A DNA stretch of 64,000 bases from Pasteurella bettyae CCUG 2042 (GCF_000262245.1 NZ_AJSX01000007.1:62001-126000), one strand, 5' to 3'; positions 46,346-57,209 are shown, numbered from the stretch's first letter. Numbers and translations are program-made. Notes: generated from the sequence alone by a model not told the origin.

Positions 46346-48199
46346 CTAAATAAAATTTAAGAAATTTTTAATTTGTTTTTCTATACCATCAGAATTTAAT
46401 TCTAATTCTGCTAAAACCTCTGGTTGGGTGCCTTGAGAAATAAATTGATCTGGCAAACCTAAATGCAATACATTGACTTTATGTTGCTGAATATTCAAAA
46501 TTTCAGATACCGCACTACCAGCCCCTCCTTGAATTGCATTTTCTTCTAAAGTTACTAATGTATCATGGGTCTGAGCAAGCTCGTTAATTCTCGTGGTATC
46601 TAATGGTTTTACAAAGCGCATGTCAACAACCGTAGCGTTCAATTTTTCTGCCACAGCTAAAGCATCGGGTAATAATGTACCAAAATTAAGAATAGCGATC
46701 TTTTTACCTTCACGAATAGTCTTAGATTTACCAATTTCTAATTCATGTAATGATTCTAATTCAACACCAATAGCATTGCCTCGTGGATAACGCACTGCAG
46801 CAGGTTTACCACAATGATAACCAGTATGAAGCATTAAGCGACATTCATTTTCATCACTTGGCGTCATAATAACTAAATTAGGGATGCAACGCATGAAACT
46901 GATATCAAATGCACCTTGGTGAGTCGGACCATCAGCACCAACAATTCCAGCGCGATCAATAGCAAACAACACTGGTAGATTTTGAATAGCTACATCATGA
47001 ATGACTTGATCGTAGGCTCGTTGTAAGAATGTAGAATAAATAGCAACGACAGGTTTATAACCGCCGATGGCTAAACCTGCGGCTAATGTCACAGCATGCT
47101 GTTCAGCAATAGCAACATCAAAATATTGTTCAGGAAAACGATTTGAGAATTCTACCATACCAGAGCCTTCTCTCATCGCAGGGGTGATTGCCATTAATTT
47201 AGGATTATGTTCTGCGGTTTCACATAACCATTGACCAAACACTTGTGAATAGGTTGGTTTTGCATTAGATTTTGGTAGTTCACCTGTATGATAGTCAAAC
47301 TTAGGAACGCCATGAAAACCAATAGGATCCTGTTCTGCGGGTTGGTATCCCTTACCTTTTTTAGTACGAATATGTAAGAATTGGGGGCCTTTTAAAGTTC
47401 TCATATTGCCTAATGTAGCAATAAGTTCTTCAATATTATGTCCATCAATTGGACCAATATAATTAAAGCCTAATTCTTCAAATAATGTACTAACAGGTGA
47501 AATAACTCCTTTTACGTGTTCTTCAGTTTTTTTCATGAAATTCTTAATTGGAGGAATATTATCAAGAATTTTTTTACTTCCATCACGTAAGCTAGAATAA
47601 AGCGTACCAGAAAAAATACGAGCAAGATGATTGTTTAAGGCTCCCACATTTTCAGAAATAGACATTTCATTATCATTTAAGATAACTAACATATCGGTAT
47701 GCAATGCACCAGCATGATTCATTGCCTCAAAGGCCATACCTGCTGTAATTGCACCATCACCAATCACACACACAGTTTTTCGACCTGCATTTTCTTTTTC
47801 TGCAGCAATTGCAATACCTAATCCAGCACTGATTGATGTAGAAGAGTGACCTACACTTAATACATCAAATTCACTTTCTTCACGCCATGGGAAGGGATGA
47901 ATCCCATTTTTTTGTCGAATTGTTGACATACGATCTCGACGACCTGTGAGGATTTTATGTGGATAAGCTTGATGCCCAACATCCCATATCAGTTGATCAA
48001 AGGGTGTTTTAAAAACGTAATGTAAGGCAACAGTAAGTTCCACTGTTCCTAAACCAGAGGCCAAATGACCACTTGTTTGACTAACGCTTTCTAATAAATA
48101 TTCACGTAACTCATTACAGACTTGAGGCAGTTGCTCTTTATTTAAAAGACGCAAATCATCTGGAGAATTAATTAAGGATAAAAGTGGATAATTTTGCAT
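46346..48199 (-). CDS. dxs: 1-deoxy-D-xylulose-5-phosphate synthase
   Basis: This 617-residue thiamine-diphosphate enzyme makes DXP from pyruvate and glyceraldehyde 3-phosphate, the first step of the MEP isoprenoid route. Visible are [20 protein letters not shown], the ThDP motif [32 protein letters not shown] and the transketolase centre [14 protein letters not shown]. It lies in the conserved xseB-ispA-dxs operon with ispA 20 bases upstream. Confidence 0.97.
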   Translation of the reverse strand: MQNYPLLSLINSPDDLRLLNKEQLPQVCNELREYLLESVSQTSGHLASGLGTVELTVALHYVFKTPFDQLIWDVGHQAYPHKILTGRRDRMSTIRQKNGIHPFPWREESEFDVLSVGHSSTSISAGLGIAIAAEKENAGRKTVCVIGDGAITAGMAFEAMNHAGALHTDMLVILNDNEMSISENVGALNNHLARIFSGTLYSSLRDGSKKILDNIPPIKNFMKKTEEHVKGVISPVSTLFEELGFNYIGPIDGHNIEELIATLGNMRTLKGPQFLHIRTKKGKGYQPAEQDPIGFHGVPKFDYHTGELPKSNAKPTYSQVFGQWLCETAEHNPKLMAITPAMREGSGMVEFSNRFPEQYFDVAIAEQHAVTLAAGLAIGGYKPVVAIYSTFLQRAYDQVIHDVAIQNLPVLFAIDRAGIVGADGPTHQGAFDISFMRCIPNLVIMTPSDENECRLMLHTGYHCGKPAAVRYPRGNAIGVELESLHELEIGKSKTIREGKKIAILNFGTLLPDALAVAEKLNATVVDMRFVKPLDTTRINELAQTHDTLVTLEENAIQGGAGSAVSEILNIQQHKVNVLHLGLPDQFISQGTQPEVLAELELNSDGIEKQIKNFLNFI

Positions 48200-48219
48200 T
48201 TGTTAGTCAGTCCCACAAA

Positions 48220-49110
48220 TTAACTTTGTCTATTAATAATAAATTCGGCTAGTGCTCGAAGTGCGGTTGTATCAAAAGGTAAATTTTCTAAAGTTGCTAC
48301 CGCTGTTTGATAAAGCTCTTGAGCTTTTTGTTTTGCTCCTGCTAAGCCTAATAATTTTGGATAAGTACTTTTATCTGATTCTAGATCGGAACCTACATTT
48401 TTACCAATAGTAAGTTGATCGCCTTCAATATCTAAAATATCGTCTTGTACTTGAAAAGCTAAACCTATTGCGGCTGCATAACGCATTAACTGTTGTTCCA
48501 ATGCTTTATTTTCAAAATGTGGCGAACAAATAAATCCCATAATTAATGCAGCAGAAAGTAAAGCACCTGTTTTATTTTGATGAATCAATTCTAATTCAGC
48601 TAATTGAATTTGTTTATGTTCTGAGATTAGATCTAGGCTTTGACCTAAACACATGCCAAAAACGCCTGAATGATGGCTCAATACTTGTACTAAACGTAAT
48701 CGTTGTTCAGCGGAAAGTGCGGTAGCATTTGTGATAATTTCAAAAGCAAGAGCTTGTAACGCATCGCCAGCTAAAATAGCCGTCGCATGATCAAAAGCAA
48801 TATGACAAGTTGGCTGGCCCCGACGCAATGTATCGTTATCCATTGCAGGTAAATCATCATGAATCAATGAATATGCATGAATAGCTTCAATAGCCGCCGC
48901 TGCATAATCAAGTTGAGCCATATCCGCACCAAGCATACGTCCTGTTGCATAGACTAAAAAAGGACGAATACGTTTTCCTCCTAACAATAATCCATATTTC
49001 ATGGCTTCAGCGAGAGGAGATGAATGACTATCAATATGTTGAAATTGATTAGTTAAAAATTGATTAATTCGATGTTGTGTTTGTTGTAAATCATCAGCAA
49101 ATTGATACAT
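48220..49110 (-). CDS. ispA: Farnesyl diphosphate synthase
   Basis: This 296-residue prenyltransferase condenses IPP with DMAPP and GPP to give farnesyl diphosphate. The first Asp-rich motif is LIHDDLPAMDNDTLRRG and the second AFQVQDDILDIEG, with GGKRIRPFLVYATG near the N-terminus. It sits 11 bases after xseB and before dxs. An uptake signal in minus orientation lies near its 3' end. Confidence 0.97.
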   Translation of the reverse strand: MYQFADDLQQTQHRINQFLTNQFQHIDSHSSPLAEAMKYGLLLGGKRIRPFLVYATGRMLGADMAQLDYAAAAIEAIHAYSLIHDDLPAMDNDTLRRGQPTCHIAFDHATAILAGDALQALAFEIITNATALSAEQRLRLVQVLSHHSGVFGMCLGQSLDLISEHKQIQLAELELIHQNKTGALLSAALIMGFICSPHFENKALEQQLMRYAAAIGLAFQVQDDILDIEGDQLTIGKNVGSDLESDKSTYPKLLGLAGAKQKAQELYQTAVATLENLPFDTTALRALAEFIINRQS

Positions 49111-49121
49111 TATAGACTCAC

Positions 49122-49370
49122 TTATTCATCGCTAGCTTGATATTCCTCTAATTTAGCAGAGGTGTTTTTTTCTAGCAAAATTTGAATACGTTGTTCGGCT
49201 TGCTGCAAACGTTGTTGCCCTAATTTAGCGAGCTTGATGCCACTTTCAAATTGCTGTAAGGCTTCTTCAAGGGGTAAATCGCCACTTTCTAAACGAGTAA
49301 CAATGGTTTCTAATTGTGTTAGTACTGTTTCAAAGTCTAAACTTGAATCTTGTTTGGGCTTACGAGCCAT
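49122..49370 (-). CDS. xseB: Exonuclease VII small subunit
   Basis: This 82-residue helical protein binds the large XseA subunit to form exonuclease VII. The family pattern is clear: [36 protein letters not shown] and a C-terminal coiled helix [11 protein letters not shown]. First gene of xseB-ispA-dxs, with AGGATAAT before the ATG. Confidence 0.95.
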   Translation of the reverse strand: MARKPKQDSSLDFETVLTQLETIVTRLESGDLPLEEALQQFESGIKLAKLGQQRLQQAEQRIQILLEKNTSAKLEEYQASDE

Positions 49371-49440
49371 AATATTATCCTTTGGGTGATAATTTTGATT
49401 TTGTATTGTACTGCATTTTTAATCAGATGTTAAAAAAATA

Positions 49441-49470
49441 AAATCCCTAAAATCAATTCTTTAGGGATTT
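49441..49470 (-). terminator. Terminator of the outer-membrane protein gene
   Basis: AAATCCCTAAA and TTTAGGGATTT form an 11-base-pair stem. On the minus strand it precedes a T-rich tract after the barrel gene. Confidence 0.8.
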
Positions 49471-49488
49471 CAATAAGAGCCTATCTGA

Positions 49489-50295
49489 TTAGAAACGGTA
49501 TTCTATTTTAAATCCTACCTCATGTGTATAGTTTTTCGGTTCAGAAAGTGCGAATTGTTCTCCTGTATCTTCATCAATTTCGGTGACTGAATCAGATTTA
49601 AAAACTTTCCAACCACGATAGAATGGACCCACAGCTAACGTAGTATTATTAGCAAATTTTTTTGCAAGTAATAATTCTACTTCAATACCTTTACCATTAT
49701 GTTGATGATTAAGAATTGTAGAATCAATGTAGGAATATTGTTTGCCTTGTAATAATTGATGATAGCTGATTTTAGGTGAGAACATATAGTTTTCCGCAAA
49801 TGGAATATTTAACCCTATGCCTAAATGAGCATATACAATTTCATTTTTACGATCGTAATCGTCAGTAGCCACTTTACTACTTAAATCACGTAATACACGA
49901 TATCCAATACCAGGCTCAACGAACATTTCTGTAGCTGAATTAAATGGATTCCAACGATATTGATATAAGGCTCTGATATCATATACTTTACGAGGAAGAT
50001 TTTTATTAACTACAGAACCATAATTTCCTTCTTGTTCTGCACCTGTATAAGTAATTTTCCCTTTAGAAAAACGCCCTTCTACTTTAACTGCATGATGTTC
50101 ATTGAATAAATAGGCAGCTGAACCAGTGAGAGACCAAAGATTTCCACGTTGTTGCATAAAACATTGACCATCTTGATATTCACGATAGGTTTCTTTATAG
50201 AACTCACTTCCTATAGCAAATTCCACAGGCATTGCTATAACATTTTGTGCACATAAAAAGGATGAAATGGCGAGAGTCATAACATATTTTTTCAT
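49489..50295 (-). CDS. Uncharacterised outer-membrane beta-barrel protein
   Basis: This 268-residue protein has a signal peptide (KKYVMTLAISSFLCAQNVIA) and alternating strands throughout. It ends in KIEYRF, the C-terminal Phe signature for outer-membrane insertion. Barrel strands such as VYDIRALYQYRWNPF and EMFVEPGIGYRVL are visible. It resembles porin-fold membrane proteins of about 12 strands, but I cannot assign a substrate. It is monocistronic, with a divergent gap to thiI. Confidence 0.75.
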   Translation of the reverse strand: MKKYVMTLAISSFLCAQNVIAMPVEFAIGSEFYKETYREYQDGQCFMQQRGNLWSLTGSAAYLFNEHHAVKVEGRFSKGKITYTGAEQEGNYGSVVNKNLPRKVYDIRALYQYRWNPFNSATEMFVEPGIGYRVLRDLSSKVATDDYDRKNEIVYAHLGIGLNIPFAENYMFSPKISYHQLLQGKQYSYIDSTILNHQHNGKGIEVELLLAKKFANNTTLAVGPFYRGWKVFKSDSVTEIDEDTGEQFALSEPKNYTHEVGFKIEYRF

Positions 50296-50440
50296 TTTGT
50301 TTCCTTACAAATTTATGAGAAATTTCTGCTTCAGCAGATGAATAAAGTCTAAATACCCTTATTCACAGTGTTAGTACAAAATATTATTTTTCTTAGAAAA
50401 ATAGGAAATATACAGATCTGAGCAGTACAGCTGATGATGA

Positions 50441-50470
50441 TTGGGTATCCTTAAAAAATTTGTTATAATA
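50441..50470 (+). promoter_or_regulatory. Putative thiI promoter
   Basis: TTGGGT (50441-50446), an 18-base spacer and a perfect TATAAT (50465-50470) precede thiI by 34 bases. Confidence 0.5.
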
Positions 50471-50503
50471 ATACGTTTCCTATAACTGATATAACTGATA
50501 ACT

Positions 50504-51958
50504 ATGAAATTTGTAATTAAATTATTTCCTGAAATTATGATTAAAAGCGAAAGTGTACGTAAACGCTTTGTAAAAATTTTAACGGGTAATATTCGTAATG
50601 TATTAAATAAATATGATGATGGCGTTGCGGTGGTTCGCCATTGGGATTACATCGAAGTGCGGTCAAAAAATGAAGAAAATCGTGAGATGTTGATTGACTT
50701 GCTAGGTCGTATTCCTGGTATTCATCATTTTTTAGAAGTAGAAGAGAAACCTTTTACTACAATGCATGATATTTTTGAAAAAACTTTAGCAGATGTGGGA
50801 TCTTCCTTAGTAAATAAAACTTTCTGTGTTCGTGTGCGTCGTAAGGGTAAACATGAATTTAGCTCATTGGATGTGGAACGTTATGTAGGTGGTGGTTTAA
50901 ATCAACATATTGAATCAGCTAAAGTTAAATTAAGTCATCCTGAAGTCACCGTGCGTATTGATATTGAGAACGATCACATGATGCTTGTTAAAGCACGTCA
51001 TGATGGCATCGGTGGTTATCCGATTGGTACCCAAGAAGATGTTTTATCACTTATTTCAGGTGGTTTCGATTCGGGGGTTTCAAGCTATATGTTTATTCGC
51101 CGTGGTTCTCGAGTACATTACTGTTTTTTTAATCTTGGTGGTGTAGCTCACGAAATCGGTGTGAAGCAAATGGCTTATCATATTTGGAATCGTTATAGTG
51201 GCTCACATAAAGTTCGTTTTATTGCAATTAACTTTGAAGACGTCGTAGGCGAAATTCTAGAGAAAGTGGATAATGGTCAAATGGGGGTTGTACTAAAACG
51301 TATGATGGTGCGTGCAGCAAGCCGTGTAGCAGAACGTTTTGGTATTCAAGCCATTGTGACAGGGGAGGCTTTAGGACAAGTTTCAAGCCAAACATTGACC
51401 AATTTACGCTTAATTGATGAAGCCGCTAGTGCATTGGTGTTACGTCCGTTAATTACTCATGACAAAGAGACAATTATCGCCTTGGCGAAACAAATTGGTA
51501 CAGAAGATATTGCTAAATCAATGCCTGAATTCTGCGGTGTCATTTCAAAAAATCCTACTGTGAAAGCGATTAAAGAAAAAATTGAAAAAGAAGAAATAAA
51601 CTTCAATTTTCACGTATTAGATAGTGCGGTAGAAAATGCGCAATATTTAGATATTCGTCAGATTGCTGAACAAACAGAAAAAGAGATTGTTGAAATAGAT
51701 ACAGTTTCCGTACTTACGCTAAATGATATTATTCTTGATATTCGTAGCCCTGAAGAACATGATGAACGTCCATTTAGCTTAGAAGGGTATGAGGTTAAAC
51801 ATTTACCATTCTATAAATTGTCTTCTCAATTTAGTACATTACCACAAGATAAAACTTATGCGTTGTATTGTGAAAGAGGTGTGATGAGCAAGTTACAAGC
51901 ACTTTATCTCAAAGAAAATGGTTTTACTAATGTAAAAGTGTTTGCTCATAAAAAATAA
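50504..51958 (+). CDS. thiI: tRNA 4-thiouridine/thiazole sulfurtransferase
   Basis: ThiI adds sulfur for s4U8 in tRNA and for the thiamine thiazole. In the 484-residue protein an N-terminal ferredoxin-like region and a THUMP domain (about 60-165) precede the PP-loop ATP pyrophosphatase [18 protein letters not shown]-terminal rhodanese domain carries the sulfur-accepting Cys in [12 protein letters not shown]. This is the long rhodanese-bearing form, as in E. coli. An uptake signal lies at about 50656. Confidence 0.96.
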   Translation: MKFVIKLFPEIMIKSESVRKRFVKILTGNIRNVLNKYDDGVAVVRHWDYIEVRSKNEENREMLIDLLGRIPGIHHFLEVEEKPFTTMHDIFEKTLADVGSSLVNKTFCVRVRRKGKHEFSSLDVERYVGGGLNQHIESAKVKLSHPEVTVRIDIENDHMMLVKARHDGIGGYPIGTQEDVLSLISGGFDSGVSSYMFIRRGSRVHYCFFNLGGVAHEIGVKQMAYHIWNRYSGSHKVRFIAINFEDVVGEILEKVDNGQMGVVLKRMMVRAASRVAERFGIQAIVTGEALGQVSSQTLTNLRLIDEAASALVLRPLITHDKETIIALAKQIGTEDIAKSMPEFCGVISKNPTVKAIKEKIEKEEINFNFHVLDSAVENAQYLDIRQIAEQTEKEIVEIDTVSVLTLNDIILDIRSPEEHDERPFSLEGYEVKHLPFYKLSSQFSTLPQDKTYALYCERGVMSKLQALYLKENGFTNVKVFAHKK

Positions 51959-51973
51959 TCCAAAGCATAGTAG

Positions 51974-52018
51974 AAGTGCGGTTTATTTGTCATAATTTTA
52001 TGCAAACCAACCGCACTT
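51974..52018. terminator. Inverted uptake-signal pair after thiI
   Basis: AAGTGCGGT (51974-51982) and ACCGCACTT (52010-52018), extended by TT/AA bases, form a stem followed by TTTTT. Confidence 0.7.
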
Positions 52019-52174
52019 TTTGTTTGTGCAATCAACAAATTTGATGAACCTTCGTACAATTTAAATTTTTCTATAAAAAATATTTGATCTGACAAATAAA
52101 AATTGCATCTAATCAATGCAATTGCTGAAATTTTTTGTTATTGTTAATCTCGGTTTAATTTAGAAGGAATAATA

Positions 52175-53557
52175 ATGAATACTGTTTTATTAAAACTTAA
52201 ACCTATTACAGCTGTTTTTTTGGCTCTTATTGCAGTTGCTATTCTTGGTTTTACGATGATTTTTCTTGGCTGGGTGCCACAAATTTCTATTCTTCTAGTC
52301 GTTATTACATTATTAATGTTTGGACTTGTTAATAAAGTTCCTTTTGTCAAAATGCAAGAAGGTATGGCGAAAGGGCTAATGTCTGGTATTGGTGCGATTT
52401 ATCTATTATTTTTTATTGGATTATTAGTTTCAGCTTTAATGTTGTCAGGCGCTATCCCAACTTTAATGTATTATGGTTTAAGCGGTATTTCTCCTAACCT
52501 TTTCTATATTTCAGCCTTTGTATTGTCTTCTATTTTTGGTGTGTCATTAGGAAGTAGCTTAACGACCAGTGCGACAGTCGGAGTTGCATTTATGGGCATG
52601 GCTTCTGCGTTTGGTGCTAATCCTGCGATTGTGGCTGGGGCAGTAGTTTCAGGGGCATTCTTTGCGGATAAAACTTCTCCGCTTTCAGATACCACCACTA
52701 TTGCAGCATCTATTGTGGGAATTGATATGTTTTCACATATTCGTAATATGATGTACACCACAGTGCCAGCCTGGATTCTCACTGTAATCTTATTATGGTT
52801 CTTTACTGAACCTGCAACAGCAAATGACTTTGCAAATATTGAAGAATTGAAAGCAAAATTAGTTTCTACAGGCTTAGTACACTGGTATGCATTATTGCCT
52901 TTTATGGCACTTATTGTAATGGCAATTAAACGTGTTAATGCGATTTATATTATTGTAACTACAATCCTTTTATCACTCATTGTGACCTATATTCATAGCT
53001 CACCAACATTAGAAGAATTAGGTGGATATTTCTTCTCAGGTTATAAACCTGCTGAAAGCCTGAATTTAGGTGAAGTAGCATCACTTATTTCACGTGGTGG
53101 CATTAATAGTATGTTCTTTACTATTAGTATTGTAGTATTAGCTTTAAGTTTAGGTGGATTGTTACAAGTATTAGGGATTTTGCCCGCATTACTTGCGGGA
53201 ATTAATCGCTTCTTAACTACAACTGGGCGTGTAACTTTTGTAGTGGCAAGTACTGCGGTTGGAGTCAATTTTTTAGTTGGGGAACAATATCTCAGTCTAT
53301 TATTATCTGGTAATGCATTTAAACCTGTTTATGATCGTTTAGGTTTAGCGCCTAAAAATCTATCTCGTACATTAGAAGATGCGGGTACTGTGATTAATCC
53401 ATTAGTTCCTTGGAGTGTCTGTGGTGTATTTGTTAGCAGTGTATTGGGTATTCCAGTATTAGATTATGTACCTTATGCATTTTTCTGTTATCTTTGCTTA
53501 ATTCTTACGTTACTGTTTGGATTTACAGGGGTTACGATCAGTAAAGCTAAAAAATAA
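52175..53557 (+). CDS. NhaC-family Na+/H+ antiporter
   Basis: This 460-residue integral membrane protein has about 11-12 hydrophobic segments. NhaC-type stretches include FGVSLGSSLTTSATVGVAFM, GAFFADKTSPLSDTTTIAAS and GTVINPLVPWSVCGVFVSSV. These carry the polar residues that line the ion path. Members exchange Na+ for H+, and some exchange malate or lactate, so the substrate is not certain. The ATG follows AAGGA. A terminator follows directly. Confidence 0.88.
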   Translation: MNTVLLKLKPITAVFLALIAVAILGFTMIFLGWVPQISILLVVITLLMFGLVNKVPFVKMQEGMAKGLMSGIGAIYLLFFIGLLVSALMLSGAIPTLMYYGLSGISPNLFYISAFVLSSIFGVSLGSSLTTSATVGVAFMGMASAFGANPAIVAGAVVSGAFFADKTSPLSDTTTIAASIVGIDMFSHIRNMMYTTVPAWILTVILLWFFTEPATANDFANIEELKAKLVSTGLVHWYALLPFMALIVMAIKRVNAIYIIVTTILLSLIVTYIHSSPTLEELGGYFFSGYKPAESLNLGEVASLISRGGINSMFFTISIVVLALSLGGLLQVLGILPALLAGINRFLTTTGRVTFVVASTAVGVNFLVGEQYLSLLLSGNAFKPVYDRLGLAPKNLSRTLEDAGTVINPLVPWSVCGVFVSSVLGIPVLDYVPYAFFCYLCLILTLLFGFTGVTISKAKK

Positions 53558-53563
53558 CCTAAT

Positions 53564-53592
53564 AAAAAACCGCTTTAAATAAGCGGTTTTTT
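53564..53592 (+). terminator. Antiporter gene terminator
   Basis: AAAAAACCGCTT and AAGCGGTTTTTT form a 12-base-pair stem usable in both directions. Confidence 0.85.
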
Positions 53593-53652
53593 ATTAAAAC
53601 TGAATATAGTGAGAGTAGAATTTTACAGAAAACTACCGCACTATAAAGATTA

Positions 53653-54309
53653 CTATAAATTAAGAAGTACTTTTGCCTTTTCAACGCCTAAACGCGGGCT
53701 AGTTAAAACAGGCTTTCTAATTAGCGTTAATTGAGGTTCTAAAACAGCCATGCTCCCCTGAGCTAACACTATTACATCGACTTGTTCTTGAATTTGTTCC
53801 AGTTTTTCTAAAATATATTGATTATGTTCTTCAGGACCTTTTTTCATCAAAATATCCAATACACCATCAATTAAACAAGGAATAATTTCTACTTGCTTTT
53901 GTTGTTTATGTGCCTCTTTTTCAATAAGTTGGCAACTTGGCTCCATTGTTGATGCAACAGTACCAACAACGGCAATGCATTGACCTAAGCTAATTGCTTT
54001 TTCTGCCATTGCTTGATCTATACGCAGAACTGGAACATTAACAGATTTTGCTGCAATTTCAGCGGCTTCTCCAACAGAAGAACATTGATTAAAAATTAAA
54101 TTTGCACCGCATTTTTCTGCATTTTTAAAATATTCAACCATACGGCTAACAATATTAGGAGTAATATGACCAACAGTTTTTACTTCTTCCAGTAAACTAT
54201 CATCAACAATATTATGCACTTTAACGTCGGGCATAATCTCATGGAAAAGTGCATTTAAATCTTTATGGCTTACAAGACTGGTATGCACAATAAATACTTT
54301 TTTAGTCAT
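53653..54309 (-). CDS. Aspartate/glutamate racemase-like protein, second Cys replaced
   Basis: This 218-residue protein has the Asp/Glu/hydantoin racemase fold. The first catalytic Cys is in LIFNQCSSVGEAAE, followed by VPVLRIDQAMAEKA and AVVGTVASTMEPS. Where racemases have the second Cys it reads VIVLAQGSMAVL, so classical two-base racemisation looks impossible. It may instead be a lyase-, isomerase- or decarboxylase-like relative. It lies 16 bases downstream of yvcK, so they are probably co-transcribed. Substrate unknown. Confidence 0.75.
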   Translation of the reverse strand: MTKKVFIVHTSLVSHKDLNALFHEIMPDVKVHNIVDDSLLEEVKTVGHITPNIVSRMVEYFKNAEKCGANLIFNQCSSVGEAAEIAAKSVNVPVLRIDQAMAEKAISLGQCIAVVGTVASTMEPSCQLIEKEAHKQQKQVEIIPCLIDGVLDILMKKGPEEHNQYILEKLEQIQEQVDVIVLAQGSMAVLEPQLTLIRKPVLTSPRLGVEKAKVLLNL

Positions 54310-54325
54310 AAATCCTCCTTAGCTC

Positions 54326-55252
54326 TTATGAGGTTAATTCCCCAATTAGTTCATCAATTGCTTGGCATAGCAAAATTCGATCATGGCGATATGATACATC
54401 ATCTGCATTTAATCGTCTTGCTATTATTGTAATACCTAAGTTATCGCAATCGTGAGAAAATTTAGGATCCGTAATGACACCGTGAATGATTTTTTTACCA
54501 ACAGTTTTATTTATCCAACAAATTCGTTGATCTAAACTAAGATTTGCGGCTACACTTTTTTCATGTCCAAGATTATCAATAAAAATAATTTTAGCTTTTG
54601 TCGTTCGAAGAGTAGCCTTTATTTCCTCAAGTAATAATGCTGGCATAATACTTGTTAAGAAGCTACCTGGACCTAATAAAATAATATCTGCTTTTTCTAG
54701 AGCCAATACTGATTCAGGTGTAGCAATCACATTAGGTTCTAAATAAAGTGATACTGGTGGTTCAGGTAATCTATCAATTTCCACTTCACCAATAATACGC
54801 TCACCATTTTTTAACACTGCGGCTAAATCTACAGGAATATCAGACATTGGAATAATTGAAGATTTAACTCGTAAGAAGTTTTTAATTAGATTAACCGCTT
54901 CCGTTGGTCGAATTTCCATATTGGCGAGAGCAGTCAAAATCAAATTACCTAAATTGTGACCAGCTAAATCTCCAGTTCCTGTGAAACGATATTCAAATAC
55001 AGCAGATGCAGTGGTGGGTTTGGCAATAATTTGGCTTAAACAATTGCGTAAATCTCCCCAAGCAATGCCTCCTTGTTGTAAGCGGATACGTCCAGTTGAT
55101 CCTCCATTATCAGTTGTAGTCACAATGCCAGATAAGTTTTCTTTCATAAAACTTAAAGAAGACATGACACGTCCAAGTCCATGGCCACCGCCAATTGCCA
55201 CAATATGTTTTGATTCATTCAAATATTGATGTGTATAAGTTGGCTCTATCAT
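54326..55252 (-). CDS. YvcK/CofD-like UDP-sugar-binding protein
   Basis: This 308-residue protein has the gluconeogenesis factor/CofD-like fold: IVAIGGGHGLGRVMSSL, VTTTDNGGSTGRIR, GDLRNCL and GPGSFLTSIMPALLL. In Bacillus, YvcK binds UDP-GlcNAc and supports envelope synthesis on gluconeogenic carbon. The role in gamma-proteobacteria is poorly known. It is divergent from moaA across a 395-base gap that carries the riboswitch candidate. Confidence 0.85.
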   Translation of the reverse strand: MIEPTYTHQYLNESKHIVAIGGGHGLGRVMSSLSFMKENLSGIVTTTDNGGSTGRIRLQQGGIAWGDLRNCLSQIIAKPTTASAVFEYRFTGTGDLAGHNLGNLILTALANMEIRPTEAVNLIKNFLRVKSSIIPMSDIPVDLAAVLKNGERIIGEVEIDRLPEPPVSLYLEPNVIATPESVLALEKADIILLGPGSFLTSIMPALLLEEIKATLRTTKAKIIFIDNLGHEKSVAANLSLDQRICWINKTVGKKIIHGVITDPKFSHDCDNLGITIIARRLNADDVSYRHDRILLCQAIDELIGELTS

Positions 55253-55526
55253 TGTAAATATTCCTTATTATTCCTTATTTATACAATAATATTCATTTTT
55301 TTGATTCTGGCAACGTAAAAGATTGTAAGTGACTATTATAATAAATAATTCTTTTGTTTTACATTTGTCATATGAATAAGTTTAAAATTCGCATACTCGC
55401 TATATACTATATTATATAATTGATTTTAAACAATTTTTTGTTTTTTATATCTAGATCAAAGTATCTTAATGTATTACACTTGTACTCATCTTATGAGTCT
55501 TTTAAAATGATTCAAATTTTGATTAT

Positions 55527-55625
55527 ACCGAGCTTGTTTACCTACATTTTTTAGAAAATAGGGTAGCAATGCCAGCAACAGCAGTTCATGTTGCTCAGGG
55601 ATAAGATTGGAAACGATTTATCCTC
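55527..55625 (+). ncRNA. Candidate Moco riboswitch upstream of moaA
   Basis: GCAACA and TGTTGC (55575-55594) form one stem. GGATAA and TTATCC (55599-55623) form another, capped by AUUG-GAAA-CGAU with a GAAA tetraloop. TACC and GGTA (55539-55565) can close the 5' part. A GNRA-capped stem followed by TCCTC near the ribosome site, in front of a moaA operon, is the setting of the molybdenum-cofactor RNA motif. I did not run a covariance model. Bases 55253-55526 show nothing else. Confidence 0.65.
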
Positions 55626-55647
55626 TCATTTTTAGTAAAGGTATTAA

Positions 55648-56661
55648 ATGAACACGATTCCTATCAAAAATGTTGGAAGCGAGCGCTTAGTCGATGCATT
55701 CCAACGTGAATACTATTATTTGCGATTGTCGATAACAGACGTTTGCAATTTCCGTTGTACTTACTGTTTGCCTAATGGCTATCATCCTCCAGCTCATAGA
55801 GAAAGTTTCTTGACTGTTGATGAAATTCGTCGCATCACCACTGCTTTTGCTGCAATGGGAACTGAAAAAGTTCGTATTACAGGTGGAGAACCTACTTTAT
55901 GTAAAGATTTTTTAGCCATAGCTGAAACTATTAGCCAAATAGAGAATATTAAAAAAGTAGCGTTAACCACCAATGGTTATCGCATGGCTAAAGAAGTAGA
56001 TGATTGGCAAAAAGCAGGTATTACTTCAATTAACGTGAGTGTGGATAGCCTTGATCCAAGGATGTTTCATAGTATCACGGGCGAAAATAAATTTCATGAA
56101 GTGATGCAAGGTATTGATCGTGCGTTTGAAATTGGTTATTCAAAAGTAAAAGTCAATTCGGTATTAATGCGTGATTTAAATGATAAAGAATTTTCTCAAT
56201 TTGTTGCTTGGGTAAAAGATAAACCAATTCAAATGCGTTTTATTGAATTAATGCAAACGGGTGAAATGGATAGTTTCTTTGATAAATATCATTTATCGGG
56301 CCAAGTGTTAGCAGATAAACTAATTAGAGATGGTTGGCAATTGCAACAAAAAGAACGTTCAGATGGGCCAGCAAAAGTTTTTAGCCATCCTGATTATATT
56401 GGAGAGATTGGTCTGATCATGCCTTATGAAAAGAATTTCTGTGCGAGTTGTAATCGGTTAAGAGTTTCTGCAAAAGGTAAGCTTCACTTATGTTTGTTTG
56501 GTGAGGAAGGTATTGAATTGAGAGATTTATTATCTTCAGATGAGCAGCAAGTGATTCTACAATCACGCTTATATGCCGCTTTACAAAGCAAGCGAGAACA
56601 TCATTTCCTACACGAAGGAAATGCAGGTATTCGTACAAATTTAGCGACAATTGGTGGTTAA
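55648..56661 (+). CDS. moaA: GTP 3',8-cyclase MoaA
   Basis: MoaA is a radical-SAM enzyme starting molybdopterin synthesis from GTP. The 337-residue protein has the N-terminal 4Fe-4S motif CNFRCTYC, the C-terminal cluster motif [20 protein letters not shown] followed by C, and the essential C-terminal Gly-Gly. ITGGEPTL is the SAM-binding motif. First gene of moaACDE, preceded by the riboswitch candidate and AAAGG. Confidence 0.97.
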   Translation: MNTIPIKNVGSERLVDAFQREYYYLRLSITDVCNFRCTYCLPNGYHPPAHRESFLTVDEIRRITTAFAAMGTEKVRITGGEPTLCKDFLAIAETISQIENIKKVALTTNGYRMAKEVDDWQKAGITSINVSVDSLDPRMFHSITGENKFHEVMQGIDRAFEIGYSKVKVNSVLMRDLNDKEFSQFVAWVKDKPIQMRFIELMQTGEMDSFFDKYHLSGQVLADKLIRDGWQLQQKERSDGPAKVFSHPDYIGEIGLIMPYEKNFCASCNRLRVSAKGKLHLCLFGEEGIELRDLLSSDEQQVILQSRLYAALQSKREHHFLHEGNAGIRTNLATIGG

Positions 56662-56711
56662 AAATTTTTTAAATTTTTACCGCACTTAGAGTAATTTAAA
56701 TAAAAAATCTT

Positions 56712-57209
56712 ATGACAACATTTACCCATATCAATAGTAATGGCGAAGCCAATATGGTGGACGTTTCTGCTAAACAAGAAACTGTTCGAGAAGCAAGAGC
56801 AGAGGTTTATGTGACAATGTCACCTAAAACTTTAGAGATGATTATTTCAGGTCAACATCATAAAGGCGATGTTTTTGCTACAGCTCGCATTGCTGGTATT
56901 CAAGCTGCAAAACGCACATGGGAGCTTATTCCTTTATGTCATCCTTTGTTACTTTCTAAGGTGGAAGTTTCATTACAAGCTTTGCCAGAAACAAATCAAG
57001 TCCGTATCGAAAGCCTATGTAAATTAACGGGCAAAACGGGAGTAGAAATGGAAGCTTTAACCGCTGCAAGTGTGGCTGCTTTAACTATTTATGATATGTG
57101 TAAAGCAGTACAAAAGGATATGCTCATTTCTAATCTTAGATTATTAGAAAAGAGTGGTGGTAAATCTGGGCATTTCATTGCTAATAAAGTAGAGATAGAA
57201 GTATGTTAA
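56712..57209 (+). CDS. moaC: Cyclic pyranopterin monophosphate synthase MoaC
   Basis: MoaC converts the MoaA product to cyclic pyranopterin monophosphate. The 165-residue protein shows [31 protein letters not shown] and [20 protein letters not shown], with the catalytic Lys in KAVQKDM. It follows moaA by 50 bases containing one uptake signal, and overlaps moaD by seven bases. Confidence 0.97.
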   Translation: MTTFTHINSNGEANMVDVSAKQETVREARAEVYVTMSPKTLEMIISGQHHKGDVFATARIAGIQAAKRTWELIPLCHPLLLSKVEVSLQALPETNQVRIESLCKLTGKTGVEMEALTAASVAALTIYDMCKAVQKDMLISNLRLLEKSGGKSGHFIANKVEIEVC

